DNA of 64,000 bases from Rubricella aquisinus. Lineage in GTDB: Bacteria > Pseudomonadota > Alphaproteobacteria > Rhodobacterales > Rhodobacteraceae. The first letter of the stretch is position 1, and each line of letters opens with the position of its first letter. Made by a program: the position numbers and the translations under genes. The stretch lies in contig NZ_JACIJS010000001.1 in NCBI RefSeq assembly GCF_014199445.1, positions 538,100 to 602,099 on the forward strand, read 5' to 3'. Shown one piece after another: positions 26,601 through 39,156 of the stretch. The notes beneath the pieces were generated by a model. The model made no database searches. It was not told the DNA's origin and saw nothing but the letters and a program-made list of their open reading frames with translations.

Positions 26601-26606
26601 CGGGTG

Positions 26607-26939
26607 TCAGTTCCGCTTTTTGGCGTCGGCGTTGCGGACGGCGCGGGTGTAGTCGTCGAGGGTGTTTGCGGCGAGCGTGACCCCGTAGACCGTCTCCCCA
26701 TTCTTCTCGTAAGCGGTCTCCCGGATGGTGCCCGTGGCCCGGACAAGATGGCCCTGTTTGACGTTGCCCTCGGCCCAGGTGATGGCTGCGTCGTTGAAGA
26801 GGGTGATGGTGTTCCAGTAGGTGTTCTGCTGGAAGTTCCCGTCCTGATCGCGGCGGCCATATTCGGCGGCGATGCTGATCTTGAGGACAGTCCCGGCTTT
26901 GGTGATTTTGCCAACGCGGCTGAGCCTTTTAAGATGCAT
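26607..26939 (-). CDS. Single-stranded DNA-binding protein-like (OB fold)
   Basis: A 110-residue protein resembling the OB domain of SSB: an N-terminal strand (RVGKITKAGTVLKISIAA), then TYWNTITLFNDAA equivalent to the WHxIVLFG strand, GHLVRATGTIRETAYEKNGETVYGVTLAA equivalent to the VYVEGRL and YTTEIVA strands. It lacks the acidic C-terminal tail of housekeeping SSB (it ends DAKKRN), so it should not recruit the normal SSB partners. It is monocistronic with its own terminator. Short tail-less SSBs are common on plasmids and phages; this agrees with the plasmid replicon at the right end. Confidence 0.72.
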   Translation of the reverse strand: MHLKRLSRVGKITKAGTVLKISIAAEYGRRDQDGNFQQNTYWNTITLFNDAAITWAEGNVKQGHLVRATGTIRETAYEKNGETVYGVTLAANTLDDYTRAVRNADAKKRN

Positions 26940-27058
26940 AGAGACTTTCAGCAATACTTATAATGTTTATTATGTTAAATATTACGGAAAATCCGGTAGG
27001 CCCGGCCCGTCTGGGGTGAGCAAGCTGCATCTGGGGAAATTTATCTGCATGTCGAGTG

Positions 27059-27074
27059 CGTTCAATATTGAACG
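27059..27074. promoter_or_regulatory. 16-bp perfect palindrome, likely MarR operator
   Basis: CGTTCAATATTGAACG, a perfect palindrome about 48 bases upstream of the MarR regulator start and at the head of the whole exopolysaccharide gene series. Symmetric AT-centred sites of this size are typical MarR operators. Confidence 0.55.
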
Positions 27075-27121
27075 TAATGTCAAGAGCGCGTAAAGAGCAG
27101 GAGATTGTTCAAAGGCGCCTT

Positions 27122-27487
27122 GTGTCCCCCCCTATGCCTCTTTCTTCTCAAGATGAAAAGACGTTTCGTCTGTTGCGCTTTCTGGAACGCGACCCGTCGC
27201 TGTCCCAGCGCGATCTGGCGCGCGAAACAGGCTGGAGTCTGGGCGCGGTGAATTACTGTCTGCAAGCGCTCGTGGCCAAGGGTGAGGTGAAGATCGAAAA
27301 CTTTCGCACCTCCGACAACCGCATGAAATACATCTATGTGCTGACCCCCAAAGGCGTGCAAAAACGGCTCGCCCTGACGCGGGATTTCCTCAAGCGCAAG
27401 CAAGAAGAATATCACAGCATCAAAGCCGAAATCGAAGAGCTGGAGGCCGAAGAGGCCCTGCTCGATCAAGACCACATCAAACAGTGA
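27122..27487 (+). CDS. EPS-associated MarR-family transcriptional regulator
   Basis: A 121-residue regulator from the GTG at 27122, chosen because AAAGG lies six bases upstream and the length then fits the EPS-associated MarR subfamily. ATG codons at 27134 and 27077 are alternatives. The winged helix is clear: FRLLRFLERDPSLSQRDLARETGWSLGAVNYCLQALVAKGEVKIENF, then YVLTPKGVQKRLALTRDFLKRK, and a helical, Glu-rich tail that looks like a dimerising coiled coil. Subfamily members sit at the head of exopolysaccharide clusters and this one does too, only seven bases before the next gene. It probably controls the cluster and itself through the palindrome upstream. Confidence 0.83.
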   Translation: MSPPMPLSSQDEKTFRLLRFLERDPSLSQRDLARETGWSLGAVNYCLQALVAKGEVKIENFRTSDNRMKYIYVLTPKGVQKRLALTRDFLKRKQEEYHSIKAEIEELEAEEALLDQDHIKQ

Positions 27488-27494
27488 GAGGCAG

Positions 27495-28520
27495 ATGAGC
27501 GAGCAAACCACCCATAGGGTATTTATCACGGGCACCGCGGGCTTTATCGGCTTCCATCTGGCCCGGCTGTTGCTGGCAGAGGGGCATGTCGTGTGCGGCC
27601 TTGATGCGATGACCGATTATTACGACGTGCGCCTCAAACAGCGCCGCCATCAGATGCTGATGCAGAACCCCAATTTCAGCGCCCATGAGGTGCAGTTGGA
27701 AGATGCGGACGCGGTGATGCGCCTCATCGGGGATTTCAAGCCCACAGCGATTGTCCATCTCGCGGCCCAAGCGGGCGTGCGCTATTCCCTTGAGAACCCG
27801 CGCGCCTATCTCGACAGCAATCTTGTGGGCACCTTCAATGTGATGGAGGCCGCGCGGGAGCACAGCGTCGGGCATTTGTTGATGGCCTCCACCAGCTCGG
27901 TCTATGGCGCCAATACCGAAATGCCCTTTGACGAGCGCAAGAACACCGACACCCCCCTCACCTTCTATGCCGCCACCAAAAAGGCAAATGAGGCGATGGG
28001 CCATTCCTATGCCAATATCTACAACCTGCCCGTGACCATGTTCCGGTTCTTTACCGTCTATGGCCCATGGGGGCGGCCGGATATGGCGCTTTTCAAGTTC
28101 ACCAAGGGTATTCTTGAGGGCACCCCGATCGACATCTACAACCATGGTGAGATGTACCGCGACTTCACCTATGTGGAGGATCTGGTGCGCGGCATTCGCG
28201 GTCTGATTGACGCCGTGCCCGAGGCGCCCGCGGATGGCATCGTGCCCGAGGGCGACAGCCTGTCGCCCGTGGCCCCGTGGCGGGTGGTCAATATCGGCAA
28301 TTCCGACAAGGTGCGCCTGATGGATTTCATCGACGCGATCGAGGAGGAGCTGGGGCAAAAAGCCGTGCGCAATTACATGGAGATGCAGCTTGGTGACGTG
28401 CCCGCGACATGGGCCGATGCCTCCCTTCTGGAACGCCTCACAGGCTACCGCCCGCAAACCGATATCCGTCAGGGTGTCGCCAATTTCGTCGCGTGGTATC
28501 GCGACTATTACGACTGTTGA
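27495..28520 (+). CDS. UDP-glucuronate 4-epimerase-like SDR
   Basis: A 341-residue extended short-chain dehydrogenase. NAD-binding [11 protein letters not shown], the catalytic Ser in STSSVYG, and YAATKK (Tyr/Lys) are intact. The segments [11 protein letters not shown] and [24 protein letters not shown] are characteristic of enzymes interconverting UDP-glucuronate and UDP-galacturonate. It provides a uronic-acid donor for the polysaccharide. No matching UDP-glucose 6-dehydrogenase is in the window (the dehydrogenase next door looks specific for N-acetyl sugars), so it may instead epimerise the N-acetylated uronate or rely on a donor made elsewhere. Confidence 0.85.
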   Translation: MSEQTTHRVFITGTAGFIGFHLARLLLAEGHVVCGLDAMTDYYDVRLKQRRHQMLMQNPNFSAHEVQLEDADAVMRLIGDFKPTAIVHLAAQAGVRYSLENPRAYLDSNLVGTFNVMEAAREHSVGHLLMASTSSVYGANTEMPFDERKNTDTPLTFYAATKKANEAMGHSYANIYNLPVTMFRFFTVYGPWGRPDMALFKFTKGILEGTPIDIYNHGEMYRDFTYVEDLVRGIRGLIDAVPEAPADGIVPEGDSLSPVAPWRVVNIGNSDKVRLMDFIDAIEEELGQKAVRNYMEMQLGDVPATWADASLLERLTGYRPQTDIRQGVANFVAWYRDYYDC

Positions 28521-28528
28521 GAGTATTC

Positions 28529-31357
<2,829 letters not shown>

Positions 31358-31361
<4 letters not shown>

Positions 31362-32464
31362 TCCCTATTCTTGACCTTGGTGCACAGCAGGCGCGGTTGC
31401 GCGCGGATATTGATGCGCGCATTGCCCGCGTGCTCGACCATGGCAAATATATCCTTGGCCCCGAAGTGGCCGAGTTGGAAGAGCGCCTTGCCGATTATAC
31501 TGGGGCGGCCCATTGCATCACCTGCGCCAATGGCACGGATGCATTGCAAATCGCGCTGATGGCGCTTGGCGTCGGGCCGGGCGATGAGGTCATCACGCCC
31601 GCCTTCTCCTATATCGCGACGGCAGAAACCGTGGCGGTTCTGGGGGCCACGCCCGTCTATGTGGATGTGGACCCAGCGACCTATACGCTCGACGTGTCCC
31701 AGCTTGAGAATGCGATCACCAAGCGCACCAAGGCGATCATCCCCGTCTCGCTTTACGGGCAAGTGGCGGATTTCGGGGCGATCAATGCGGTGGCAGCCGC
31801 CCATAATCTGCCGGTGATCGAGGATGCCGCGCAAAGCTTCGGCGCGCGGGAGGCCGATGGCACCAAATCCTGCGCGCTGAGCACCATCGGCTCCACCAGC
31901 TTTTTCCCCTCCAAGCCCTTGGGCTGTTACGGGGATGGCGGGGCCTTGTTCACCAATGATCCCGATCTTGCGGTGATCTTGCGTCAGGTCGCGCGCCACG
32001 GGCAGGACCGGCGCTATCACCATATCCGGGTGGGCGTGAATTCGCGCCTTGATACCATTCAGGCAGCGGTGCTGTTGGCCAAGATGGACATCCTTGATGA
32101 TGAGATCGCAGGCCGGGACGCTGTGGCGGCGCGCTACACCGCGGCCTTTGCCGGATCGAATGCCGTGATCCCGCCCACCGTGCGTGAGGGCCGCCTGTCG
32201 GCCTGGGCGCAATATACGGTGCGTGTGCAGGATCGCGACCGGGTGCAAGCCACCCTGAAAGAGGCGGGCATCGCCACGGCGGTGCATTACCCATTGGCGC
32301 TGAACCGCCAACCGGCTGTGGCGAGCGACGCGCATGTGCTCGTCGGCGACAAGGCCGCGCAAGAAGTTCTGAGCCTGCCGATTTCTCCGTATCTCACGGC
32401 GGCAGACCAGACCCATATCATCGACACATTGAGCGCTGCGGCGCCCCAGACACAACAAGCATGA
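31358..32464 (+). CDS. wlbC: UDP-3-keto-uronate aminotransferase (WlbC/WbpE-like)
   Basis: A 368-residue PLP enzyme of the DegT/DnrJ/EryC1/StrS family. The PLP lysine is in [17 protein letters not shown], the start [15 protein letters not shown] and the segment [25 protein letters not shown] fit WbpE/WlbC. It transaminates the 3-keto product of the WlbA-like enzyme using glutamate. Together these four genes should give UDP-2,3-diacetamido-2,3-dideoxy-glucuronate. Confidence 0.88.
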
Positions 32465-32475
32465 GAGGCTGACCC

Positions 32476-33477
32476 ATGGATATTCAAGGCAAGAACCTTC
32501 TGGTCATCGGCGGCGCCGGACTGATCGGGTCTCACACGGTGGACAAACTCCTCGCAGAGGATGTGGGCTCCGTCACGATCTATGACAACTTCACCCGTGG
32601 CCGGACCGAGAACCTGACCGACGCGTTCAAAGACCCGCGCGTCAGCGTCTATGAGGTCGGCGGCGACATCCTGCAAACCGACATCCTGAATGCTGCGATG
32701 AAAGATCGTAAGATCGACGGTGTGTTCCACTTTGCAGCCCTGTGGCTCTTGCAGTGCCACGACTACCCGCGCTCTGCGTTCAACACCAATGTGGCGGGCA
32801 CCTTCAACGTGATGGAAGCCTGCGTGAAGAACGACATCAAGCGGCTGGTCTGGTCCTCCTCCGCGTCCGTCTATGGCGACGCCGTGACCGAGCCGATGGA
32901 AGAAGACCACCCGTTCAACAACAAGAACTTCTATGGTGCGACCAAAATCGCGGGCGAAGCGATGCTGCGCTCCTTCCACCACCGCTATGGTCTGGAATAT
33001 GTCGGCCTGCGCTACATGAATGTCTATGGCCCGCGTCAGGATTACCACGGGGCCTATATCGCCGTGATCATGAAGATGCTCGACGCGATCGACCGGGGCG
33101 AGGCACCAACCATCATGGGCGACGGCTCCGAGGCGTTCGATTTCGTGGCCGTGGAAGATTGCGCCAAGGCGAATGTCTGCGGCATGAAAGCCAATGCCAC
33201 CGATGAATTCTACAATGTCGGCACTGGCAAGCGGACCTCGCTGAAAGAGTTGGCGGAAAAGCTGTTGAACCTCACCGGGTGCAACAAGGAAATCCAATAC
33301 GCGCCGCGCAGCCAAGCCACGCTGGTGAAGAACCGTATCGGCTCCCCGGTCAAGGCAACCGAAGAGATCGGCTTTACCGCGGATATCGACCTTGATGAAG
33401 GTCTGCGCCGTCTCATCGACTGGCGCGCGGCCCATAAGGCCGAGGTGGAAACCCGCCGGAAAGAAGTGGGGCTCTGA
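32476..33477 (+). CDS. NAD-dependent nucleotide-sugar epimerase/dehydratase
   Basis: A 333-residue extended SDR. NAD motif GGAGLIGSHTV, catalytic Ser in WSSSASVYGD, and Tyr/Lys of FYGATKIAGEA are all present; the C-terminal half has MNVYGPRQDYHGAYIAVIMKML and DGSEAFDFVAVEDCAKAN. It is paired with the aminotransferase that follows after three bases, which suggests the two make an amino sugar, the SDR giving a 4-keto or epimerised nucleotide sugar. Exact reaction is not readable. Confidence 0.78.
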   Translation: MDIQGKNLLVIGGAGLIGSHTVDKLLAEDVGSVTIYDNFTRGRTENLTDAFKDPRVSVYEVGGDILQTDILNAAMKDRKIDGVFHFAALWLLQCHDYPRSAFNTNVAGTFNVMEACVKNDIKRLVWSSSASVYGDAVTEPMEEDHPFNNKNFYGATKIAGEAMLRSFHHRYGLEYVGLRYMNVYGPRQDYHGAYIAVIMKMLDAIDRGEAPTIMGDGSEAFDFVAVEDCAKANVCGMKANATDEFYNVGTGKRTSLKELAEKLLNLTGCNKEIQYAPRSQATLVKNRIGSPVKATEEIGFTADIDLDEGLRRLIDWRAAHKAEVETRRKEVGL

Positions 33478-33480
33478 ACC

Positions 33481-34659
33481 ATGGCGCATTCCGTCCCAAT
33501 CGCCCGCACCTCCCTGACGGAGGAAGAGATCACCAGTGTTCTGGGGCCATTGCGCTCTGGCTGGCTGGTGCAAGGCCCGCAGGTTAAATCCTTTGAAGAA
33601 AAATGGTGCGCCTTTACCGGCGCGCCCCATGCGCTGGCCGTGACATCCTGCACGACCGGAATGCATCTCGCGGTTGCCGCCCTTGATCTTGGCCCCGGGG
33701 ACGAAGTGATCGTCCCGGCCCTCACGTGGATTTCCACCGCCAATGTGATCGAGCATCAGGGCGCGACCCCGGTGTTTTGCGATATTGATCTGGAGACGTT
33801 CAACATTGACGTGGCCCGGATCGAGGGCCTCATCACCGAGCGCACGGTGGGCATCATGCCTGTGCATCTCTTTGGCCTTGCCGCTGATATGAACCCGATC
33901 ATGGCGATTGCGAAAAAGCATGGCCTGTGGGTGATCGAGGATGCGGCCTGCGGCTTTGGCGCCACCTATGGCGGGCAGCATGTGGGCCATTTCGGCAATG
34001 CAGGCGCGTTCAGCTTCCACCCGCGCAAAGCCATCACCACCGGTGAGGGCGGCATGGTCACCACAGCCGACGCAGAGCTTGCGACCAAAGTGCAGCAGCT
34101 GCGCGATCATGGTGCGGTGATGTCGGACCTTCAGCGCCATCTGGGGCCGAAACCTTACCTTTTGGCCGATCATATCCATGCAGGCTACAACCAGCGCATG
34201 ACCGATATGCAAGGGGCCCTTGGCAATATGCAGATGGACCGCGCGCCCGCGATCATCGACGAGCGGCGCGGGATTGCGGCGGAGTTTGAGGCCGCCTTTG
34301 CCGATATGGCATGGCTGCGCACACCCAAAGCCCCCGATGGCTATGGCCATGGCTATCAAAGCTATCCGTGCCTGTTCCGGCCCGAGGCGGCGGCTGATCC
34401 GGCCCAAGTGGCAGCAGTGAACGCCGCGCGCAATGACTGGATGGAGGCGTTGCAGGCGGCAGGTGTGTCCACCCGTCCGGCGACTCATGCGGTGCATATG
34501 CTCAGCTTCTATGCGGAGAAATATGACCTCAAGCCTGAGGATTTCCCCAATGCGCGGGCGGCCAATGACTGCTCGATCTCCCTGCCCCTGTTCCATGGCA
34601 TGACCGATGCGGACAAGGCCCATGTGATCGACACGGTGCGCGCGACCGCCCCTGTCTAA
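33481..34659 (+). CDS. DegT-family nucleotide-sugar aminotransferase
   Basis: A 392-residue PLP aminotransferase. The PLP lysine is in FSFHPRKAITTGEGGM, the phosphate-binding region is VTSCTTGMHLAVAALDLGPGDEVIVPALTWISTANVIEH, and the C-terminal half carries GYNQRMTDMQGALG, all typical of 4-aminotransferases of the perosamine/viosamine type. Likely partner of the preceding SDR, giving a 4-amino sugar. It could supply the amine that is formylated or acetylated downstream. Confidence 0.83.
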   Translation: MAHSVPIARTSLTEEEITSVLGPLRSGWLVQGPQVKSFEEKWCAFTGAPHALAVTSCTTGMHLAVAALDLGPGDEVIVPALTWISTANVIEHQGATPVFCDIDLETFNIDVARIEGLITERTVGIMPVHLFGLAADMNPIMAIAKKHGLWVIEDAACGFGATYGGQHVGHFGNAGAFSFHPRKAITTGEGGMVTTADAELATKVQQLRDHGAVMSDLQRHLGPKPYLLADHIHAGYNQRMTDMQGALGNMQMDRAPAIIDERRGIAAEFEAAFADMAWLRTPKAPDGYGHGYQSYPCLFRPEAAADPAQVAAVNAARNDWMEALQAAGVSTRPATHAVHMLSFYAEKYDLKPEDFPNARAANDCSISLPLFHGMTDADKAHVIDTVRATAPV

Positions 34660-34677
34660 GACGAAGGAAACACCGCC

Positions 34678-36555
34678 ATGTGTGGCATCGCCGGGATCGT
34701 GAATTACAAAGGCGCCCCCGTGGCTCCTCCTGTTTTGCAGGCCATGACCGATGCCATCGCGCATCGCGGGCCGGATGGGGAAGGCCACTGGATCGAGGAG
34801 GGCGTTGGCTTCGGCCATCGCCGCCTCGCGATCATTGATCTGTCGCCCCTCGCCCATCAGCCAATGATGAGCCATGATAACCGCTATGTGCTGAGCTATA
34901 ACGGGGAGATCTACAATTTCCGCGAATTGCGCACCGAATTGGAGGCGCTGGGGTATCCCTTCCGCTCCCAATCCGACAGCGAGGTTCTGCTCACCGCATG
35001 GGCGGCGTGGGGGGTAAAGGCGCTTGACCGGCTCAATGGCATGTTCGCCTTCGCGATCTGGGACCGCACCGACAAGACGCTGACGCTGGCGCGGGACCGC
35101 TACGGGATCAAGCCGCTCTATATCGCTGAGACGCCCGAAGGCCTGACCTTCGGCTCTGAGCAAAAGGCCATTCTGGCCCGTCCCGGTGCCTCCGTCACCG
35201 TGGACCGTGAGGCGCTCTTGGAATATTTCACGTTCCAGAACCTCTTTACCAACCGCACGCTGGTCAAAGGCATCACCCTGATGCCCGCAGGCCATTATGC
35301 GGTGCTGGACACGCGCGAGGATACGCCGCGTCTGAAATCCACCCAATACTGGGATTTCAACTTCACCAACCCCACCGAAAAGGCCGACCGCCGCGAATAT
35401 ATCGAGGAATTGGACCGGCTGTTCGCGCAAGCGGTAAACCGGCAATTGGTCACGGATGTGGAGTTGGGATCGTATCTGTCGGGGGGCATGGATTCTGGCT
35501 CCATCACGGCAGTGGCGGCGCAATCCATTCCTGACCTCAAGACATTCACCTGCGGGTTTGACCTAAGCTCCGCCTCGGGCATCGAGCTTGCCTTTGACGA
35601 GCGGGTCGCGGCGGAGGCGATGTCGGCCCGGTTCCGCACCGAGCATTACGAGATGGTGCTGAAAGCGGGCGATATGGAGCGGTGCCTGCCGCGGCTCGCC
35701 TATCATCTGGAGGAGCCGCGCGTCGGCCAATCCTACCCGAATTTCTATGCCGCCCAGTTGGCGTCGAAATTCGTCAAGGTGGTGATGTCGGGCGCGGGCG
35801 GCGATGAATTGTTCGGCGGCTATCCATGGCGCTATTACCGCGCGGTCGTGTGCAATGATTTCGACGATTATGTCGATCAGTATTACGGTTTCTGGCAGCG
35901 GCTGGCGGACAATAAGGACCTGCACCGCATGTTCGCCCCGATCAAAGGGGATGTGGAAAATGTCTGGACCCGCGACATTTTCCGCGACGTGCTGAAGGCG
36001 CATGAGGGCGTGCCTGAGACACCCGAGGATTATATCAACCAGTCGCTCTATTTCGAGGCAAAGACCTTCCTGCATGGTCTGTTTGTCGTCGAGGATAAGC
36101 TGTCGATGGCGCATTCCTTGGAAACGCGCGTGCCGTTCATGGACAATGATCTGGTCGAGTTCGCGATGCGCTGCCCGGTCGATCTGAAGCTCAACAACCT
36201 CGCGGAGGTCGTGCGCATCAACGAAAACGACCCTGGCGACAAGCGCGGCAAATATTTCCAGAAAACCAATGACGGAAAGCAGATCCTGCGCGACATGATG
36301 GGCAAATATATCCCCGACACCATCACCAAGGCCGCGAAACAGGGCTTTTCCTCCCCGGATGCAAGCTGGTTCAAGGGCGATAGCATTGATTTTGTCCGCG
36401 ACCGTCTGCTCAACAAACGCGCCCCGATCTATGACCTTCTGGATTACGAGGCCACGACCGGGCTGGTCCAGGATCACCTGAACGGGGAGCAGAACCGCCG
36501 CCTGCTGATCTGGTCGCTGCTGAACGTCAACCAATGGATGGAGGCTATATCATGA
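34678..36555 (+). CDS. AsnB-like glutamine amidotransferase (first copy)
   Basis: A 625-residue asparagine-synthase-type enzyme. The N-terminal glutaminase begins directly with the nucleophile (MCGIAGIVNYKG, Cys2) and has HRGPDGEGHW and SYNGEIYNF; the C-terminal ATP-pyrophosphatase synthetase has YLSGGMDSGSITAVA. In polysaccharide clusters such enzymes amidate the carboxyl of uronic acids, as WbpS does in Pseudomonas O-antigen loci, and several uronic acids are made here. True asparagine synthesis is the alternative. Its last codons overlap the deacetylase-like gene as ATGA. Confidence 0.86.
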   Translation: MCGIAGIVNYKGAPVAPPVLQAMTDAIAHRGPDGEGHWIEEGVGFGHRRLAIIDLSPLAHQPMMSHDNRYVLSYNGEIYNFRELRTELEALGYPFRSQSDSEVLLTAWAAWGVKALDRLNGMFAFAIWDRTDKTLTLARDRYGIKPLYIAETPEGLTFGSEQKAILARPGASVTVDREALLEYFTFQNLFTNRTLVKGITLMPAGHYAVLDTREDTPRLKSTQYWDFNFTNPTEKADRREYIEELDRLFAQAVNRQLVTDVELGSYLSGGMDSGSITAVAAQSIPDLKTFTCGFDLSSASGIELAFDERVAAEAMSARFRTEHYEMVLKAGDMERCLPRLAYHLEEPRVGQSYPNFYAAQLASKFVKVVMSGAGGDELFGGYPWRYYRAVVCNDFDDYVDQYYGFWQRLADNKDLHRMFAPIKGDVENVWTRDIFRDVLKAHEGVPETPEDYINQSLYFEAKTFLHGLFVVEDKLSMAHSLETRVPFMDNDLVEFAMRCPVDLKLNNLAEVVRINENDPGDKRGKYFQKTNDGKQILRDMMGKYIPDTITKAAKQGFSSPDASWFKGDSIDFVRDRLLNKRAPIYDLLDYEATTGLVQDHLNGEQNRRLLIWSLLNVNQWMEAIS

Positions 36556-37577
36556 CAGTGCAAGCACTCACCCATCCCCAGACCAGCGATATGACGCTGG
36601 ATGCTTATCGTGGTTTTGTTGCCCGCACCGCGGCAGCCTACCCCTGTCTCGGGTTTGAAGTATTAGACGCACCGGCCCTGCCACCGCGGTTTGCCCTCTT
36701 GCGACATGACATTGATATGTCTCCTCAGCAGGCTCTGGAAACAGCGCGGATTGAGGCTGATCTGGGGGTGCGCGCGACATACACGGTCCTACTAACAGGC
36801 GAGTTCTACAGCCCTTTTGAGGCCGGGACCCGTGCGCTTTTACAAGAAATTCGGGCACTTGGTCACGACATTGGTCTGCATTTCGATGCGGCCTATCACC
36901 AAATCAACGATGATACCCAGATGGATGATGCGCTGATCTGGGAAGCTGATATACTCAGCCGCCTTTTGGTAGATGATGCTGGCCCAGCTAAAATCAAGAT
37001 GTTCTCGTTTCATAATACAACACCTTTTACGATGAGCTGCCGTGCCTCCCATTACGCTGGACTGCGCAATGCTTATGCGGGGATCTTACAGGATGCTTGT
37101 GAATATACTTCTGATTCCAACGGCTATTGGATTCACCGTACATGGGACGCGATTCTTGCAGCAGGCCATGACCGGTTGCAGGTGCTGACGCATCCTGAAT
37201 GGTGGCACGCAACAGATGCAGAACCTGCTGAAAAGCTGTGTCAGATTATGGACCAGCGTATCAGGGACTGCTGGGATGGATATCAGGCCCTTTTGCGCCG
37301 AGGCAACCGGATCAATAGAACCGGGTTGCCCCTTAACATCGATAAGATTGAAGCAATCCTTGCTGGAGAGGAGGCCGCGCGCTTACCATCCCTTTGGCTT
37401 GCTGGGTATCATGGGATTGCCGCCGCGGGGTTGTTGCGATCCCTTAATCAGGCAGGCATCCCCCTTGAGGAGACTGATCATGCAATCTTGTCTGGCAATC
37501 AAGGTAACATAGCCAGCCTGCAAGCCGCGTTCGTCGCTGGTTTAGAGGCTTTGGCAGAACAAGGCGCCCAGTCATGA
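36552..37577 (+). CDS. Polysaccharide deacetylase-like protein
   Basis: A 341-residue protein with a diverged NodB/CE4-type core: LLRHDIDMSPQQALETA stands for the metal-binding Asp motif and GHDIGLHFDAAYH for the second motif with two His. VLTHPEWWH further on supplies another His. It would deacetylate a sugar or nucleotide sugar in the cytoplasm (no signal peptide). Composition is clearly AT-richer than the upstream genes and codon use differs, marking an acquired segment that continues through the next gene. A formyltransferase follows with an ATGA overlap, so deacetylation then formylation of an amino group is plausible. Confidence 0.68.
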   Translation: MTVQALTHPQTSDMTLDAYRGFVARTAAAYPCLGFEVLDAPALPPRFALLRHDIDMSPQQALETARIEADLGVRATYTVLLTGEFYSPFEAGTRALLQEIRALGHDIGLHFDAAYHQINDDTQMDDALIWEADILSRLLVDDAGPAKIKMFSFHNTTPFTMSCRASHYAGLRNAYAGILQDACEYTSDSNGYWIHRTWDAILAAGHDRLQVLTHPEWWHATDAEPAEKLCQIMDQRIRDCWDGYQALLRRGNRINRTGLPLNIDKIEAILAGEEAARLPSLWLAGYHGIAAAGLLRSLNQAGIPLEETDHAILSGNQGNIASLQAAFVAGLEALAEQGAQS

Positions 37578-38623
37578 CCACACATCGTCCTCTCCGTATT
37601 CTGATCTTGTGTACAGTATCCACTGGGCTTGATGCTGTTCAGGCGGTGCTAAGTCAGACGAATGATGTGGTTGGGCTTGTCGGGCTACACCCTGATCAGG
37701 CCGATCCTACGGCTATCAGTGGATATGTTGATATCCGCTCGTTCTGCACGAAGAATGATCTGCCCGCATATCTTGTACAGAGTTACACGCTTTCCCAACA
37801 AGGAGATCGCCTGCTGTTTGATAAGCTGGATTTCGATCTGATTTGGGTGGCTGGGTGGCAACGGCTTATCCCGAAATGGCTGATTGAAATGGCGCCTTTA
37901 GGGGCGTTGGGCAGCCATGGCAGCCCGGATGGCATTCAAGGTGGGCGTGGGCGTTCTCCTCAGAACTGGGCCCTCATACTGGGATGCCGTCAGTTCAGCA
38001 TTGCCCTATTCCGGATCACACCCGGAGTGGATGAAGGCGATGTAATCGCGGAGCAATCTTTTTTCTACGAAGAGCAGGATGACATTGTTGTCTCATATTA
38101 TCGCGCGTCGATAGCCACCGCAGATATGGTCTGTGAGGTTTTAAACAATCCGGCGATGTTCGATACGGCGCGGCCTCAAAACGGTATGGCACGTTATTTG
38201 CCGCAACGGCGCCCACAGGATGGCTGGGTTGATTGGAACCTGCCTGCTAGAACTATTGCTCGTCATGCTCGAGCTCTGACCCGACCATATCCCGGCCTAC
38301 AAACGTCTATTGGTGATATGGATTTACGGCTCTGGCGCTGTCAGGTTTTTGATGATGTGGTGAGCGCCGAGCCGGGTGCAATCCAGACAGTGTTTTTGAC
38401 CGGGGAGTTTCTGGTCTCTTGCGGGGATGGACGTCTTCTGGTGCGAGACTGGACAGCCTCGAATTCCAGATGGTTGCCCAAGGTCGGAAATATTTTAAAA
38501 GGCAAATCCTTCGATGAAACTATGGCTGGTATCATTGATGGTCATCAATCCCGATATGATGATCAGCTGCTAAGCCGCCGGCTGGCTCCTTGGATGAGAA
38601 AACACCAAGGGCATACAATATGA
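37574..38623 (+). CDS. Formyltransferase-family protein
   Basis: A 349-residue enzyme related to methionyl-tRNA and sugar N-formyltransferases (N10-formyl-tetrahydrofolate donors). [23 protein letters not shown] corresponds to the folate/catalytic loop, with the catalytic His in SHGS and the Asp in [33 protein letters not shown] matches the Fmt C-terminal domain. The catalytic Asn normally two residues before the His is Gly here (LGSH instead of INVH), so activity is either altered or the Asn function is replaced. Together with the deacetylase-like gene it forms an AT-rich cassette. Overlapped by ATGA on both sides. Confidence 0.75.
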   Translation: MTTHRPLRILILCTVSTGLDAVQAVLSQTNDVVGLVGLHPDQADPTAISGYVDIRSFCTKNDLPAYLVQSYTLSQQGDRLLFDKLDFDLIWVAGWQRLIPKWLIEMAPLGALGSHGSPDGIQGGRGRSPQNWALILGCRQFSIALFRITPGVDEGDVIAEQSFFYEEQDDIVVSYYRASIATADMVCEVLNNPAMFDTARPQNGMARYLPQRRPQDGWVDWNLPARTIARHARALTRPYPGLQTSIGDMDLRLWRCQVFDDVVSAEPGAIQTVFLTGEFLVSCGDGRLLVRDWTASNSRWLPKVGNILKGKSFDETMAGIIDGHQSRYDDQLLSRRLAPWMRKHQGHTI

Positions 38624-39156
38624 GCCTGTTCCTCCCCACATTGTTAGCTTTTCTGAGAGACCGACGGGCTGAGATGCAATCTCAGTTCAACCGGGTGCTG
38701 CCCTTTGGCGATTACATCTCGGATCGCTGGGAAAAGGCACGCGCGCTCGGTTTTGGGGAGGGCACGAGCATCTATGACAGCGCCCATGTGTTTGGCGATG
38801 TCACGGTGGGGCAGAATACATGGATCGGCCCTTTCACGGTGCTGGACGGATCGGGCGGCGGATTGCGGATCGGCAGCCATTGTTCGATCTCTGCGGGGGT
38901 GCAGATCTATACCCATGATACGGTGAATTGGGCCATATCCGGCGGGCAAGAGCCGGCCACCCATGCCCCCACCGTGATCGGAAATAACTGTTATCTCGCG
39001 CCCAATGTGGTGGTGGCCAAGGGCGTGACCCTTGGCGATGGCTGCGTGGTGGGCGCGCAAAGCTTCGTCAATCGCAGCTTTCCGGCGGGCTCGAAACTCG
39101 CGGGCTGCCCGGCGCGGCTTATCGCTTCTGATGCACCAAAGGACGCTGACCAATGA
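38620..39156 (+). CDS. Left-handed beta-helix acyltransferase
   Basis: A 178-residue hexapeptide-repeat acyltransferase. After a helical N terminus the repeats run [45 protein letters not shown], and [34 protein letters not shown] is the usual catalytic-His loop of O- or N-acetyltransferases. The DNA switches from AT-rich to GC-rich within the first 60 bases, so the gene start is at the edge of the acquired cassette. It probably acetylates a nucleotide sugar or polymer precursor. Confidence 0.8.
   Translation: MSLFLPTLLAFLRDRRAEMQSQFNRVLPFGDYISDRWEKARALGFGEGTSIYDSAHVFGDVTVGQNTWIGPFTVLDGSGGGLRIGSHCSISAGVQIYTHDTVNWAISGGQEPATHAPTVIGNNCYLAPNVVVAKGVTLGDGCVVGAQSFVNRSFPAGSKLAGCPARLIASDAPKDADQ

Larger units (their letters stand above)
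26179..26606. other. Intergenic regulatory region upstream of yjb-like operon
   Basis: About 430 bases without a convincing gene. The left part keeps coding-like GC content; the right part (about 26420-26530) is AT-rich. It contains a 17-bp inverted repeat at 26381, three 11-bp direct repeats at 26531 and the ssb terminator at 26575. The yjb-like promoter must lie here. I see no credible protein in either strand. Confidence 0.5.

Noticed and set aside
32287..35523. A 1078-codon open frame on the minus strand through the sugar-biosynthesis genes
   Set aside because: It is antisense to three well-supported genes, His/Arg/Gly-rich without domains, and arises from high third-position GC.
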